The translations under genes were made by a program, and so were the position numbers. From Rostratula benghalensis (lineage: Eukaryota > Chordata > Aves > Charadriiformes > Rostratulidae), in NCBI GenBank assembly GCA_013399305.1, contig VXAI01000115.1, forward strand, positions 1,631,907 to 1,695,906: a DNA stretch of 64,000 nucleotides, written 5' to 3'. Positions 1 to 14,200 of this stretch are shown here, piece after piece; within the stretch, counting starts at the first letter, position 1; each line of letters starts with the position of its first letter. The notes beneath the pieces were generated by a model. That model did no database searches and was not told the origin of the DNA. It saw nothing but the letters and a program-made list of their open reading frames with translations.

Positions 1-598
1 ATCACATTGGTGTGCCAATGCAAAATGGTAATCTTAATTGCTGTGTTGCATCAGTTAAATCAACAGAGCAGCTGATCGGTTGGGTAAAAAATTTGGAAAG
101 GTTTCTCTCCCTGAAGAGCATAAAGTCACAATGCTGTTTTCTGCTTTATTGTATACCTGTTGCTGTAGCTATGCTATATTCCCTTGGGAACAGCAGGAGA
201 AATCAAGCTACCCAAGCTGTTGTTGAACTGCATTGACACCTTGGCAGACATAAGAGGCTGTGATGAGCTCTCCTTTGCTATAATTCTCAGCTTATTCCTG
301 AAAGTACGTGCTGTCAGAACATCCCACCATCTTTCACAAGAATGACATAATCTATCAGTTGGAAAGACTTCTTTAAACAAGACTGCACTCCCATTCACCT
401 CCCAAAACAGTTTCTTAATGACTTTCAGAGTCTGAATGCTTCCAGGACAAGCACCTGTAGGAGAGTGTATGTCCTTGCATTGTAGCAGTCTGTGTGTTGC
501 TATCCACCCTTCTGCTAGAGCAGCGTTTATTGATGCCATTGTGGGTTATGGGCAAATGCAGAAGTAGAAATGGTTTATCCTTTGGACCTTGTAACAGC
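1..598. other. Unexplained sequence before the A18 run
   Basis: No recognised gene or repeat. The minus strand is open for 121 codons (539-174) and contains a good acceptor-donor pair around ACPGSIQTLKVIKKLFWE. The plus strand also has open stretches. Neither translation resembles a family I can name. Confidence 0.4.
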
Positions 599-616
599 AA
601 AAAAAAAAAAAAAAAA
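599..616 (+). repeat. A18 homopolymer at CR1 5' edge
   Basis: Eighteen A directly before the truncated CR1. CR1 itself ends in octamers, not poly-A, so this run belongs to what lies upstream or arose at the junction. Confidence 0.9.
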
Positions 617-620
617 GCCC

Positions 621-1163
621 CACTACTCCCTCTGCATTCGTGAGACCCCACCTGGAGTAGTGTGTCCACCTTTGGAGTCCTTAACACAGAAAGGACATGG
701 AACTATTGGAACAGGTCCAGTGGAGGACCACCATGATGATCAGAGGGATGGAGTCCCTCTCCTATGAAGACCGGCTGAGGGAGCTGGAGTTGTTCAGCCT
801 GGAGAAGAGAAGGCTCTAGAGAGAGCTTATAGCAGCCTTCCAATATCTGAAAGGAGCCCACTGGAGAGCTGTAGAGGGACTCTTTGTCAGGAACTGTAGT
901 GACAGGACAAGGGGTACTGGCTTAAAATTAGAAGAGGGGAGATTTAGGTTAAATACCAGAAAGAACTTCTTTATTGTGCAGGTGGTGAGGCACTGGAACA
1001 GGTTGCCCCTGGAAGCTGCAGACGCTCCATCCCTGGAAGTGTTTAAGGCCAGGTTGTATGGGGCTTTGAGCAACCTGGTCTAGTGGGAGGTGTCCCTTCC
1101 CATGGCAGGAGGGTTGGAACTTGATGATCCCTTCCAGCTGTAACCATTCTATGATTCTATGAT
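621..1163 (+). mobile_element. CR1 LINE, 5'-truncated, sense on plus strand
   Basis: About 540 bp of a CR1 3' end. It carries the C-terminal ORF2 remnant (conceptual EEGRFR, then [11 protein letters not shown], then [11 protein letters not shown]), the 3' UTR with a GGAGGTGTCCCTTCCC-type segment, and a terminal repeat of ATTCTATG units ending near 1163. In-frame stops make it non-functional. Truncation at the 5' end is usual for CR1. An A18 run sits directly at its 5' edge, which is not part of CR1. Confidence 0.93.
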
Positions 1164-4100
1164 ACTAGCATCTTAGGCTGAAAAGTTATATTTTCAAAGT
1201 GATGCATGACTTTGACATAGTCCAACTGGGTGAGTACTCTCTGTCTGTGTGTGGTGTTTGGTTTTGAACAGAGAAGGCAATTTCATTGAGTTATGCCACT
1301 TAGGACTCATCCCACCTCTCTTCCCTGACCACCCCAATACTTTCCTCAGTGGATTTCTGTCATGGGGATGACACTGCTACACAATCAGGGACCTATCCCA
1401 GAGTACCACCACCACACAGGTACTAACTGCTGCCGGGCACCAAGCAGCTCAGATGGGTTAAGTTTGGTGCTGAACATATTCATATATTTGGAAGAGACTT
1501 TTCTGGCTCAGCTAGTGCAATCCCTCTGCCATAAGGCACACCAGTAATACTTACTGGCAGATGTTCATCTATATTCTTACAGAACCTCAAGCTTCCCCAA
1601 ACAACTCAGTTAATTTTTAACCCATTCCTAAAAATGAGACATGTTTCTGTGACATTACTTCCTGCTGGTTTAGTCCTTCTTGTCTTCTCTACTGTGGTCA
1701 TGGAGCACCAGTTATTCTTCACTCTTTCAGTAACCTTTTCCATCTTTGAAGATTGTTATCACATCTTCCCTCAGGCTCCTCTTTGTAAGCTAAAATGCCT
1801 CAAGGTCAGGTTTTTTTCTAAGTCATGAATCATTCCTAGTTGGCTTGACAAATGTGAAAAAAAGCATTTGATGCAACAGCTCTGAGAAATTTCATTTGAA
1901 ACAAGGGATCATTTCAGTATTTTCAAAGTAAAGTTTTGTGGGTTTTTTCCCTTAATGTCATGTGCAATTTATGACTTCATATACCAATATGGGATAAAAA
2001 CAAATATAGTAATATCTAAATTTCATATGAAAATTTAACTCTAGCATCCAGTTGACACGAGTCAGTGATTTGCCTCCCTGTGGGTGGAGGTCAGAGTATG
2101 ATGTACATGTATATGCAGGTTGTTAGGCTAAAACTGAAAGATGGAACAAATGACTGAAATGCAAAACATCTGTTCTGTTGATTGATACTGTAACAGACAG
2201 GCTATTACAGAATAAGTGCAAAATCTGTTTTAGAGAGTTATTATCAATGGGTGAATCATACACACCCATACCTTCACTGTGCATAAATTGGCAGCACAAT
2301 CTGAAGGCCTTGTCTTGCAGCTCCCTGGGGTTCAGACTGCTTTTGTATCTCGGCCAGGGCCTTGACCTGGGTCCACTGTTCATTTCAATTATTATAGTCC
2401 TAAGCTTGAGCTCTTTTTTTTCAGACACTAATGCCATTTTGTTTTTTTTCATGATTGGAGTATAAACTGGTGTTGTTCCTAACAGGGCTGTTCTCACTCC
2501 TGTAGGGGGAGAAGTGTTGCAAGCCTCCTGATGTCTTCCAAGCCAATGTCCACCAGGATGTGTACAACTGGCTGGAAATTAATTGTTTGCTGATGTTGTT
2601 GGGTTAGTCTTTAGCCCTGCAGCTTGTAACTCATGTTCACATAAGTGAAGAGATGGAAATGTATGACTGGACATGGGAGAGGGCAGAAGCACCTTTTTGG
2701 AAGGAATTTGAGAGTCTGACTTAGGTTATTGAGTGACTTTACCTATTAGGTCTACGATGTCTTCTCTTGCACTGTTGCTTCTGGTCCTTTACAGAGCTAT
2801 TCACGTGTACTAATCCAGCAGAAAACCATCTCAAAAGTTAAATTAGTTTGCTTAAGTGGCTCAGCAGAACACTGGTAAGCAGCACAAAGAGGGGTTTGGA
2901 TAGTAGCATAAGAGTTAATGTTCCTTTTGTGAACCTCCAGCTGTAGATAAAGGATGACATGAAACACAGCACTTAAAATCCATCTACTGCCTTAGGGCTT
3001 GCAACATCAAGATGAGAGCTTGTTTAGGTCCTCTCTATGCAGTATACTCATGCTAATATAAAGATGATAACTTTGAAATGTGTGTATTCTCTGTGTTGTT
3101 ATGTGCTACTTTTGTTCTGAATTCTCTCCACTTCCCATTTAGAAACAATACTTCTCATTCCTTCATTTCTTACATATTCCTGGACAACATTTACTTCTCA
3201 GCTTCATCTGTACTCATCTGATACCTCACATGATGTTAAATGACTACTCTCGTAATAACAGAAAGAACTCTCTGTAGAGTTCTAAATTAAATAGTAGCAG
3301 GTAGCTGAAAATTAGCAGTAATGTGCTTAACCAGCAACGTGCAAAAGAGAGAGAATGTGACTTAACACTTCACTTATTGCTAAAAATGAGTGGCTAAAAG
3401 ATTTACTACAGTGATTTAATTAGATGCTTATAATCTATTTTTAGATACAACATATCTGTAGAGTAGTTTTTGGATTCAGCTGATCTAATGTACACTTCTA
3501 CATCAGCACTAGTCACTATAGACCTCCTTTAGAGCTAATGAAGAGAAATTACCCTAACCAGAGGGCAATTGATAACATCCTTGTGAAAACTAGGTCATCT
3601 GAATTGCATCCTTAAATTATATCACCTGTAAAAGGAATCCATTGCTGTTACCTTAGATATATTAGTGTTTTATTGTGGTGGTATAAAGGTAGGGAAAGTC
3701 ACAGTAAGTTTTTTTTAGATGAGGTCATGTCTGTCATTAGGCCAGCTAAGTACTGTTGGAAAGGTTACACCAGCTTTTGGGCATGTGAGGCCTTTTTCAG
3801 GTATGAAATAAAGGGAGCAGATTCTGGAGGAAGATACAAATTGAGGACAATTTCTCAACAGTTACTTAAACAGTTAGAAGAGATGCAAAATTAACAGTCC
3901 CTAGCCCAGCTTCCTGATCTGGCATTTGGTTCTGATGTCACATGTAACCGTGGTGAAGACACAAGGTGATCCTATGGGACAGAGAAGACCAAAGCCTGAA
4001 GACTGTGGATCGGCCTGTAACCAGCCTCAGAGAAGCAAGGACAGGAGGAGGGGAGCTCACAGGCTGATGATTATTGCCTTCATCAACATGAATGACAATG

Positions 4101-7100
4101 TTGATTTAAATAATGGTTTCAGGAATGTCTATCTGCTCTGTGTCTTTCCTAGTAGCTACAGAGATCTTATATTTCAGAAGGTATGGTTCTGGCTCCGTGG
4201 TATCCCTGTCCTGTGTATTAGGCAGGATATTGGATAAGACCTAGAAATAACTCTAGGAAAAAGAAAAGTTTGTCCTCTGCCAGGGGTTTGCCTCATTCAG
4301 TAGGCTATAAGGCTCTGTAGACACTTTATGATGATTCTCATGTCTCTTTCCTTCCCTTTCCTGCCTCAGACCAGTGTGGACATGTGAATAGGTGCCTCAT
4401 ACTGGGCTCTGTGGGCAATTCCTTCTCCTTTATCTGAAAATATCTGCTTCTGACACCTGTTCCTCTGGGCATAGGATGGGACCCAAGGAATGACTGAACT
4501 TCAGAAGAAATAGGGATAATCTTTGGAACTGTGGCAGCTTGCGCGGTGCTGGGTGTCAGGGCTCAGACTTGAAAGACCCTGCTGAGGAGACCCCTAGAGA
4601 TGCCTTTATGACTTACTGACATGAAATCACAGGTTTTTGTAATCGTGTGTCTACAGGGAGCTGAGGCATGTGTTGGAATGGCTCTTTGGAGCTGCAGCTG
4701 GCCAGCCAGAAGCTTCTCTGGGCAGCTTGGAGAGGTGAAGCCTCTCTCTGAAATGTCTTTTTACTCCCCAGCTGCTTGTTAGACAACAAACTTTCTCAGC
4801 CATGAAAATAAAACTACTTTCTTGAGTCCATAAGCCAAGTTACAATATAATTTGCATTTAATAAATGTTTGTTAATTGTTAATGAGATAACAGTTGGTAA
4901 ATATGAATTATTTAAGGCCTGACAAATATGATTTGATGGCAACTTGGCCAAATTTTCAAGGGAACAATTACAGACAGAGAATCAGAGCAAGCTGCATGCT
5001 TTTGTCCATAGAAGTTGGCTAAATCGGAGGGCTAACTAACAAATCTGTAGATGCAAATTTGACCACACATAATTTTGTCTATGTATGGTTCCACAAACAA
5101 ATTCAAAGCCTGCATATGAAAGCATATTCCCTTGTGATTAAAAAAATATGTTTTAATCTAGATAATTAAATAATATCACTTAAATAATTTTTTACTTTAG
5201 CAGACTATATTTTGTTATCAGTTTGGTTTTGTTTTTTCTTTTTTATTATCCTGGAATGAATATGTTCTCTGTTATAAAGTATTTTATATGAATGAAATAC
5301 CTTAATAAATCTAAACGAAATGTACTTAAAGCTTTTAAGTGCTACTAAAACAAACAGGCAAATAAAATCTGCATGCAAAGGTATAATCCCAAATCAAGTT
5401 TATTTTGAGCACACTTTTGTTTAGATTTTTATCACCACTTTTGCATACTAATGTTTTTAATAGGTTTCAAGAACATGCTATATACTCAGTTGAGAAGCTG
5501 AATATCTAGTACAATGAAGCTTTTACATCTGCTAGCTCTGTGATTCCACTACTTGCTATTGAATAATGTATTAAGCTTTTCCAGGCTGCTTCTGTTTGCC
5601 AGATGAGAGCTGCAATGGTCTCTTCATGTTCATTTATTATCTGCATTTGAGTAATGTCATATTACAGCCACAGTGCTGCCATTGTTAGACAACAGAAAAA
5701 TAATAATAAATAAATCAGAGAACCAGCCTAGATTTACCTTTCCACATAAAGCAAGGAAAAAGCATCTAGTACCTGTCTGTTATCTGTGTACATCTAATGT
5801 ATGTCTACACGGATATGAAAATACTAGCTGTGATGTACAGAGAGTTATTGCTTTATCTTCCCCTAAGAAGTGTTAGTTCCTGAAGCAGAGGTGTCAGATC
5901 TTAATAATGGCATTTGTTGATCTGAATTCATGTCCACTATTCTGCCTTTGACATAATTTTCAAGTGAGCTTGCACCACATCCTGTGGTTTAGTAATGTAC
6001 ATATTTTAATGGAAATTAGTTACAGTTGGAAAACTTCCTTTTCTTTTAATATTATGGTTTTTGTTATGATTTAGAGTAGGAGGGATATCCCCTTACTCCA
6101 GTGCTTGCAACAGAGATTGTAGAGTAGACATAAGTAAAGCTGATGGGAATTTGAAAAAGGTAGGTAAGGTGTAGCAGAGTAATTACTTTCTCACTTTGTA
6201 TATCCTCTTGAACAACATGATGATATAGGGCTTCCAGAAGTTAAGTTTTGCAAAGGAATAGTGTGGCTGACATGCTTGTGGGTAGGGAAAGTGGATGTGA
6301 ATTTTAGCTAACAGGTTAGGTTGTAAGGTTGAGATCTACTAAGTGCTGCAGAGGAACAAATGTTTGGGGTTGGAAATGGTTTAAGTAGCTAGGAAGAGTG
6401 AGAGTAGGGAGACCTACTAGATATGGAAGGTAAGAGAGATAAAGCTTGTTAGAAAAGACCTCTGAGTCATCGGAACATAAACACCTTAATAGCACATCAT
6501 GAGAAATACTCTGCCCAAACCAGAACATACTATCTAAGAGGAAAAAGGTCCTTTCTTCTGCCAGTTAACATCTATGACAGTGTGTACATGAATTAATCCA
6601 TTGTGTGAACCCAGCTAGAAGTTTTAAGGTAATCCTAGTGATATGAAAATGATTAGCATTCAATGATCAAGAAAAAAGAAACATATTGATGCACCTAGTG
6701 TGTTCACCCATATCATGAACATGTTGAAAACTAAAGAAGAATAGAGGAGGGCAGTTTATACTTGCTTTTGAAAGCCTAATTTCATCAGGGACTAATCCCA
6801 CAAAATTTATTTTAATTCAGATTCCAGCATTATGAAAGAACAATATTTTTCAAATTCTAATCTGAGCAAAGTGGACAGTGGTATATGTGGTTATTGCACT
6901 GCACTGCATTAGCACAACTAATCAGTAATGATGGCCCCTCATCAAGGAGATAGAAAGACCACAATAAACTAGGGTAAAATGTGCTCTTGGGTCTGAAGAA
7001 ATTTTACGGTTCCAGAAACATTCATCACTGGTAACTCAAGGCTAATAGCTGTGAAATTTCTAAAGGGAATATTTTGCTTCAACATTCAAATGACCTGAGG

Positions 7101-10100
7101 TTTAACAATGTTTCATTGCAGCTGAATTAAATGTTTTGCTGTCTGGAGAAATGGTGTAAAACCTTCCCTTCACTTGTGCTGTGCCCTTTCTGTAGATATG
7201 TGTTAATTCTGCTAGTTTAATGAGATTGGTGGGCCTGTAGATTTGCTCAAAAAAGAAAAAAAAAAACAACAAACCCCCAAACATATGAATCAACAATCCA
7301 TCTATCATCCTACATTTCTGTTGTCTTTTAATGAAAAATACCCTCAAGCTTAAAAAAAAACTCTCAAAGGAAAAAGTCATATATAGGTCACTCCTTAGTC
7401 CTGGGAACACATTTTCTAATTTTTCCAGGTTAGAGAAAAGTTATATAAAGCTGTTCAGCTAATGTGTACATTTTTTTGATGATAAAAATCTTGCGAGTGA
7501 TTCTTCAGTGAGTTAAATTCAAAGGGATTTTTTCCAGGAAAATGAAATGAAGCTAAATGATTGTCGTTTGCCACAATAGCTCATCAGACTCAAGGGTACT
7601 ATTACGAGAGGTATAACTAAGGGCAGTTACTAATGATGAGCATTTTGGGGGAAATTTACACATCCAAGACCCACTTGACATAGGTTTGTATTTATCATTG
7701 CCTCTCTTTTCTATGCTTCATTAAATTAACATAAATACTTTACCAAGAGATTAAGTAAGATACTGAAATGAAACAGTTGGCAGCACCTTAAATGTTCTGC
7801 TGAAGCCTCCAGCAGGCAAAGGACAAGAGTAAAAATGAAAACTAGCTCCCATGTCTCATACAAATGTCACAAGTCAATCCTTGCTTGTTTGTATGTGGTT
7901 TTAATCAGACCTTTCTGATAAATTCTACTTCTCTTCTGTCAATTACCTTCCATCCCTGAAGTTTTCCTAGAGAAACTTGTAAGACTGAATAGAGACTTAT
8001 GCCGAGATGCATAAGAAATGATGCAACCCTATCTGTGCAAACACAATAAAATCTGATCTTAAGAAAAATATCCATCCTGGACCCTTCTTCCTTTTGTACT
8101 CAAGAAGCAAGTACCAGCCCAGTAGACCTTTTCACCAAAATTTGGGATCTTTCTCGGAGGGACCAAAGGAGGATTTTAATTTGGACAGTTTGAAGGACAA
8201 GGGTTTTTTTCTGTGGTATTTTTCATAACTATTGCATTCACTTTTTTAATTTCCCATAACTTTACAGTATCAAATACTGCATTTCATGTTTCTTAATGAG
8301 CACTTTGCATTAAGGCTGAAGTGCTTTGTACTCTGTATGCTTCCTTTTAGCACAGCATGGATCCTTGGTGGCTAGTCTACTGATCACTAGGAAGACCAAA
8401 ATGAAAGAACATTAGGTCAGATTAGGGCATTCTGGTGGAAGATAAGTTTTGTCATCTACCACCAGTGAAGACTATATTTTATTTGCTGAATACATCAAGC
8501 TGTGCTGCTAAAGTAATATAGTTGGGGAATTGTGTGCAGTTCATTTTTCTGCAAACCCCATCTCATTCTGTAAATGAGAGCTGTGAGCTGTGTGGAGTAA
8601 CGTAATCCAGGAAGCCAAGGGCTCTAACCATCATGCATGAAAGTGGGGAGAAAAGGAGAAGGCAATGTTGTTGGTCCAAGCTTGGGGTGAAGTAGCAGCA
8701 AACTTCTTCCTAGAGTTTGGGGATATTTTGTTAAAGACTTCTGTTTGCCTACTGACATGTGGTCTTGTGTGAGTACCCCAGTAGCTTCAAGTCTTCATGC
8801 AGATCAGGTTTCTTGAAAGAGCAATCACCATACAACAAAAGATGTGACAGAAATCAAAGCAAAGCAGTAATAGAAAAGTCACTAAGGTGAAAGCACTACA
8901 AAGCATGAGTACAAAGCCACCCTGCTTGAATGTTACAGGGGAACGTATCTTGAAATAATTTCAGTCTAATTCATGTGAGATGCTATCCTGAGAGGTTTTG
9001 CTGCTGCCTGGGCTTCTCTGCAGCATTATGCCAAATACTGACCGTGTTAATCCATTCCATTTACCTTGCAGTTTCCCAAGGAACTGAACTGAGAGCACTC
9101 TCGTGGCCTAGGGATTTAATTATCCTAATTAGCATAATTAAGTGATTCCTTTACATGTAGAGCACCGGAAACAGGACAGTATGTTTGCATCTATTTTTAA
9201 CCAGAAAATGTTGCTCATTAAAACACTCTGCAGTAATACACCACTGACACAATACTTTTCTCTGCCTTTGGTCAGTCCTCAGAGACTTCTGTATGAATCC
9301 CATGCATGACAGAAAGGGAGTGCAGTTTGCCACCCCAGCTGTAAAAAAACCCAGTGAAACCCCAACCATTTTAATAAACCAGACAGGAGCACTTTCTTTT
9401 CCTGTAATCTACAGAAACATATGCCTCTGCAGGATTACCAAATGGGGTAATAAATGATGTCTTTCTATGGACAATGTGACTAGTATTTTAAATGTCTTTC
9501 CTTTAAGCATGGTCATCTACAGCTCTCTAATGCTAAGCCACATCCAGGGAATCTTGCCCAGCTATTTGCAAGTGATCCCCTGAGCAAGGATAGAAGGATT
9601 TTATTATTTGGCTCTCCAATGGGGAACTTTGTGCCCAGAATGAGCTGAAAAACAATAAAAGAAGTTTTTATTGTCACTGATGGGAAACATGATAAAACAG
9701 ACTGACTGTTGTAACCGTCACAGAACAAGAATGAGAGAATGGTTTCATTTACTACATGGGCAATATTTTCAGTTTCTGAGACCTTTTGATGACCAGGAAA
9801 CTGGGCTAGAGGAAATTCTAGGTCAGGTTTGAGTATTTAACTAAGCATTTAAGGGAGCATACAAACCCACCCTACGATTCAGGCTTGCTATGTAGCAGAG
9901 TTATACTCCAGGTTTTGGGGTTTTTTTTCATTCAGATGCACTTTAACAAGAATCATTTTGTTTCACCTTCTCCTTGACTCCTGATGGGTATTTTTTCACA
10001 ATCTTAGTGTCTCAGCAGATCAGCCTTTTCTTCAAACTCCTTGACTAAATATTATCAAAACTAATGGTCTGTCTGAAAGTTTGAAGTAGCAATAGAAATT

Positions 10101-10990
10101 AAGCTGGCTGCAAATTCATATATGCATTAGATTTTACTCAGTTTAAATTAACTTCTCTTTTAACTGAGACTGGCATTGGAGCTTTACAGAAGGCATCACT
10201 ATCATTTACCATCAGTAGCGATCAGGTTGGATTATCTAGGGAAAAGGGTAAACCACAATTCATTATGCTCTGAGATAAAGAACTGGAAAATATATTGAAT
10301 AGAGGAACTTGAGACCAACCCAAAACAGATGTTGGAAATGTAGGCGTAAAGTAAGAGGAGCCTTAACCCCCAAAAATGTGCTGACTAATATATTCAAGGA
10401 AGTATAAAAATGCAAACAAAACAAACCCCCAAATATGAAACACATATAGGCCAACAGAAAGAAAAACCTGGAAAAGGTCCTGAAATGGCAGAAGCTCTTA
10501 AGTGACCTAAGCTCGGCTCTATTTTAAAGATTCTGGTTTCAGGAGATGGCCTGTCAAATTCTTGCAATGCATGCTAAAATGGACCAGGTGGATTGAATGG
10601 AAAGCCTCATTTTCTAGCATTGCATCAGCAGCATGTTACAAATGAATGCAGCACAGATCTAAATCAGAATTTGAAAGAGTTTACTTTCATTGCATTTAAG
10701 CAGAAATGACTGTTAAAGTTGTAACACAATAAAAAAAAAGCCCACCCAAACCCAAAGCGGTAGCTTCCCTTCTGCCTGCCAGAAGGCACAGGGACTTTAG
10801 CACACCTTTTGTGTTATAATGTCTGCTTATATACCTGCCTGTTTCTAAGAGAAGAGAGAGAAACAAAAACAAATGACTGCCCAAAGTAGTCTGAAGATAT
10901 TGCTTTCTCAGCTTTATGCATGGACTGTCCTGCTTGGATGTGAGAGTACCACATGGGAGTGGCAGGTGCTCAGAAAACATGCTTTTTCTG
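1164..10990. other. Unique, gene-free AT-rich sequence
   Basis: No exon-like block with consistent splice phases and no recognised repeat. The stretch 4840-5480 is especially AT-rich. The only feature picked out is the TAATTA palindrome at 9117-9140. Confidence 0.5.
9117..9140. promoter_or_regulatory. 24-bp palindrome with three TAATTA homeodomain cores
   Basis: Arms taattat and ataatta flank cctaattagc, which is itself palindromic around CTAATTAG. Only one of the twelve base pairs is mismatched. TAATTA is the classical core for Q50 and paired-class homeodomain dimers. The structure is observed; a role as an enhancer site is inference. Confidence 0.4.
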
Positions 10991-11253
10991 GGAACATAAC
11001 AGGCTTAAAGAGCTCAATCTGTTTAGCTTATTAAAAAGAAGACTGAGAGGTGATTTGATTACAGTATATAAGTGCCCTCGTGGGGAGAAAATACCAAAGG
11101 GGTCTTTTGTATAGCAGAGAAAAGACTTAGCAAGACTCAGCATTGAGAGTGAAAGGCGGAGAAATTCACACTGGAAATCAGACACCATCTCTTGAAAGCA
11201 AAGGTACCTGAGCACTGGAACCAAGTCCTAACCAGAGATTAGAACTGGAGTCT
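10991..11253 (+). mobile_element. Old CR1-type LINE fragment
   Basis: Diverged CR1 ORF2 3' region with the recognisable series ctcaatctgtttagctta, aaaaagaagactgagaggtg, gattacagtatataagt and gagcactggaacc. It matches the older CR1 subfamilies found across birds, turtles and crocodilians better than the young chicken-type CR1 elsewhere in the window. Neither end is preserved and the open frame is lost. Confidence 0.75.
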
Positions 11254-14200
11254 TTTTCTTGAAGAAAAAAGGCAGGTTTCTATGCAATGCATGCTGTAGC
11301 TGACGGGTAGAATATAAGGGAAATACGGGATGCAACAGAAGAGTCATGGTACACAGGAAATTACCTCAAGGTTTAAAGGTGGTGTATACAGCTGAGCTAA
11401 ATTCTGCTTAAAAACTACAGTTTTAACATTCTGTGTCTCTGAGCCTGAGCAGACTGTCCATGATGTCCCCTGCTTTTACGTGCCATTGAGGAGCCCAAGA
11501 TTAGCCAGCACATCCCTGCTGATCCAGTTGGCACGTTGGCATGTCCTGAGCTGCGTACTGTGGTCAAAATGACTTACATGCTCCAAAACACCTTGCTTTG
11601 GATATGAGGCACTTGTCTCGGTGTCAGTTCTGCAGTTACCTTTAATACAGTGGTCTGGAGAATGTGCCCAGGAGGTGGAACATCTCTGTTCTGAGCCTAA
11701 GAAGATGGAGACTACGCTCACCTCACATCTGAGTGTGTCACCATCATTACAAGTCCAGGACTGGACTACAGTCAAAGCCTGAGGGTCTGAGGAAAACATA
11801 GTCTGACTCCATCACTGACTCTCTTAGCCTGTAGGTTGTGGGAGGAGTTGAAATTCTTTTCCCACTGGAATTTGGCACTTGGGCCACTGAATTTTCAACA
11901 CAGAATTGTGAAAGCACTTCCTGGAGTAGCAACTTGGGATACTCAGATAACCCAGACAGACTCATTCAAATACCCACACGAGGCATGAAAACTCCCTGTA
12001 GCATCCCTGGGAAGTTACCCATTTGGTTGACAGTTATGCATAAATTACTCCTGCTGTGCAAAGCATTCCTTGGGACACTGGAGCATGCTAGTCACACATT
12101 ACACATTGCCCTCCATGGTAGTGCACAGTGCCAAATGGGGAGGAAAAAACTCTTCCCAGAACTGTGCTGGGCTTTACTTGCAAGGGCTTTTTCTGGTGTA
12201 ACTTAGAGGGAGAGAAGTTAATTGGTGCAATCATAGCTAAGATTGCTACTGATTTATGGGACTGAAATAATAGCACAATGTCAAACACTGGGTATATGTA
12301 GGCTTCATGTTGTTTTCTGTTCAGTTAATCAATAAAGATAGCTATGAGAACAATTTCCATGTCAAAGAGAGAGTGTGTTGCCTTTACCCACTTGAAATAC
12401 ATCAGATATGGGGGGCTGACAGTAGCAGTAACTCTAAGAGATGGAAAGATGGAAGTAGCTGTGTTCAGTCCTGGGTAAACTGACAAGAAAAAAAAGGAGG
12501 AAATGAGAACAATTAATCAAAACTGACTCAGCCACTTCAGTCAGTATTTCGAATGAGATATACCTCATCTGTGCTGAAAAGGATGTTGACCAGGCCTCCC
12601 TCACTACCACATTCCACTATCACTATTGATACATACATGCCACTTTTTACCTCAAAATCACGTACTCTCTCAGGGATATTCTGGCTACAAAAATTCTAAT
12701 TTCTTAGATTAATGAAACTCACAATGGCCAGACTGGTGTTTCATTTCTCTGTATCTGTCATGGCCAAAACTTTGTGTGAAAATATTAGGCTAGGATGCTG
12801 CATATTTATAAATGTGGTGGGATGGTTAAGATGTATGTCTGTGATGGATTGAACATATGCATCAGGTATATATTAATGGACCACACTAATGCTGGTGGGG
12901 AATAGTTCCAGTAGTGTGATGGTTTGGAGCCTAGCTGAAAGGGACAGCATGGAGAATACATGGGATACAACAAGGGATAGGTGAGAGAACAGTTTGAGGG
13001 TATTGAGGTTGCCAGGAGGAAAGACAGCAATGGAATTCTACTTTTATGAGTTTGACAGATGTAATGAGAAAGCAAGTGGATGTAATCCTTTCAGTTGCAT
13101 GAGCGTGCCTGGGGATCTCTCTGCATTGTGATGGATGGGAGTTCTCCAAGTTCAGGAGAAGGGCATTTTTGACATGTAATAAGCCAAGAAGCATGTCAAA
13201 TCTGAGAAAATAACTGAAAGTTTTCCTCCAGCAAAGAATGTGTATGTAAGAAACTGATTACAGAAAGCAAACATACAGAAGTCTAGTCTACTTTCTTTGA
13301 AGCAGATTCATTATATAAGAGCTTGATGAAAAGAAGAAGCAGTTTTCTTAATCCATCACTTTTTCCAGGACAGCTATGCTCTCCACAAGAGAATCTCCTG
13401 TAGTCACTTAATAGAGTCCTAATTCTTTGTCATTCATCACTCTTTACCACGGAGGCCTACAACAGGTGCATTAAGGTATGAGACAGGAGCCTAGATTTTA
13501 TACCTTCTCAGTAGAGAGAAATAGACACTAATAAGACACAAGCCACCTCATCCTAAGTGGACAAGTGGAAAATATCAGATGAATCATAAGGCAAAAGTGC
13601 TTATTTCTCTTTATAGACTGTAAAGAGAGCTGATGGTGGTACAGGCTCATCCATATGCTGCTATATATGTGGGGTTTTTGAGAACTGTTTAAACAATTTA
13701 TTAATCACCCTCAAATTATCAGTACCAGAATTAAGCAGAAAAAGGGTTTGGAGAACTCAGGGGCTCAGATATTGGTTTTCATTCTAACTTGGAACTGAAG
13801 ACCAAAATATCTGAAGTTGCCCATGAAAAAGATGGGTATGTATAGCAATGAGGTTTCCAGATAGGCTGCTGAAAGTTTGAGGGGATAGTTTACCAAGAAA
13901 TTGGTCTAATGATGCTCATGTTCTGATGGGAAATGATTGCAATAAAAATCTCCCCCTTTTGATGTTTTGCCATGATTTACAGTGTTGTCCTCATTTTATG
14001 GCTAAACAAAATCGCTTTTTTAGTTTGATGATGCGCCTGAATTCATTATTTTACATCAAAAACTAAACCTTCCCTTTCTGGAGGTCTGGAAGATGGAGGG
14101 ACTGGCAGGAGCTATATATATATATCATTTAGGAGACAAGCTATTAATGTATCAATGATGGCATGGTTAAGCTCTGATTTACTTCACCCTATCCTCTCTT

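Noticed and set aside
1349..1423. Acceptor-donor pair around 75 bp on the plus strand
   Set aside because: Open in two frames with no protein-like signal in either; judged a chance pairing.
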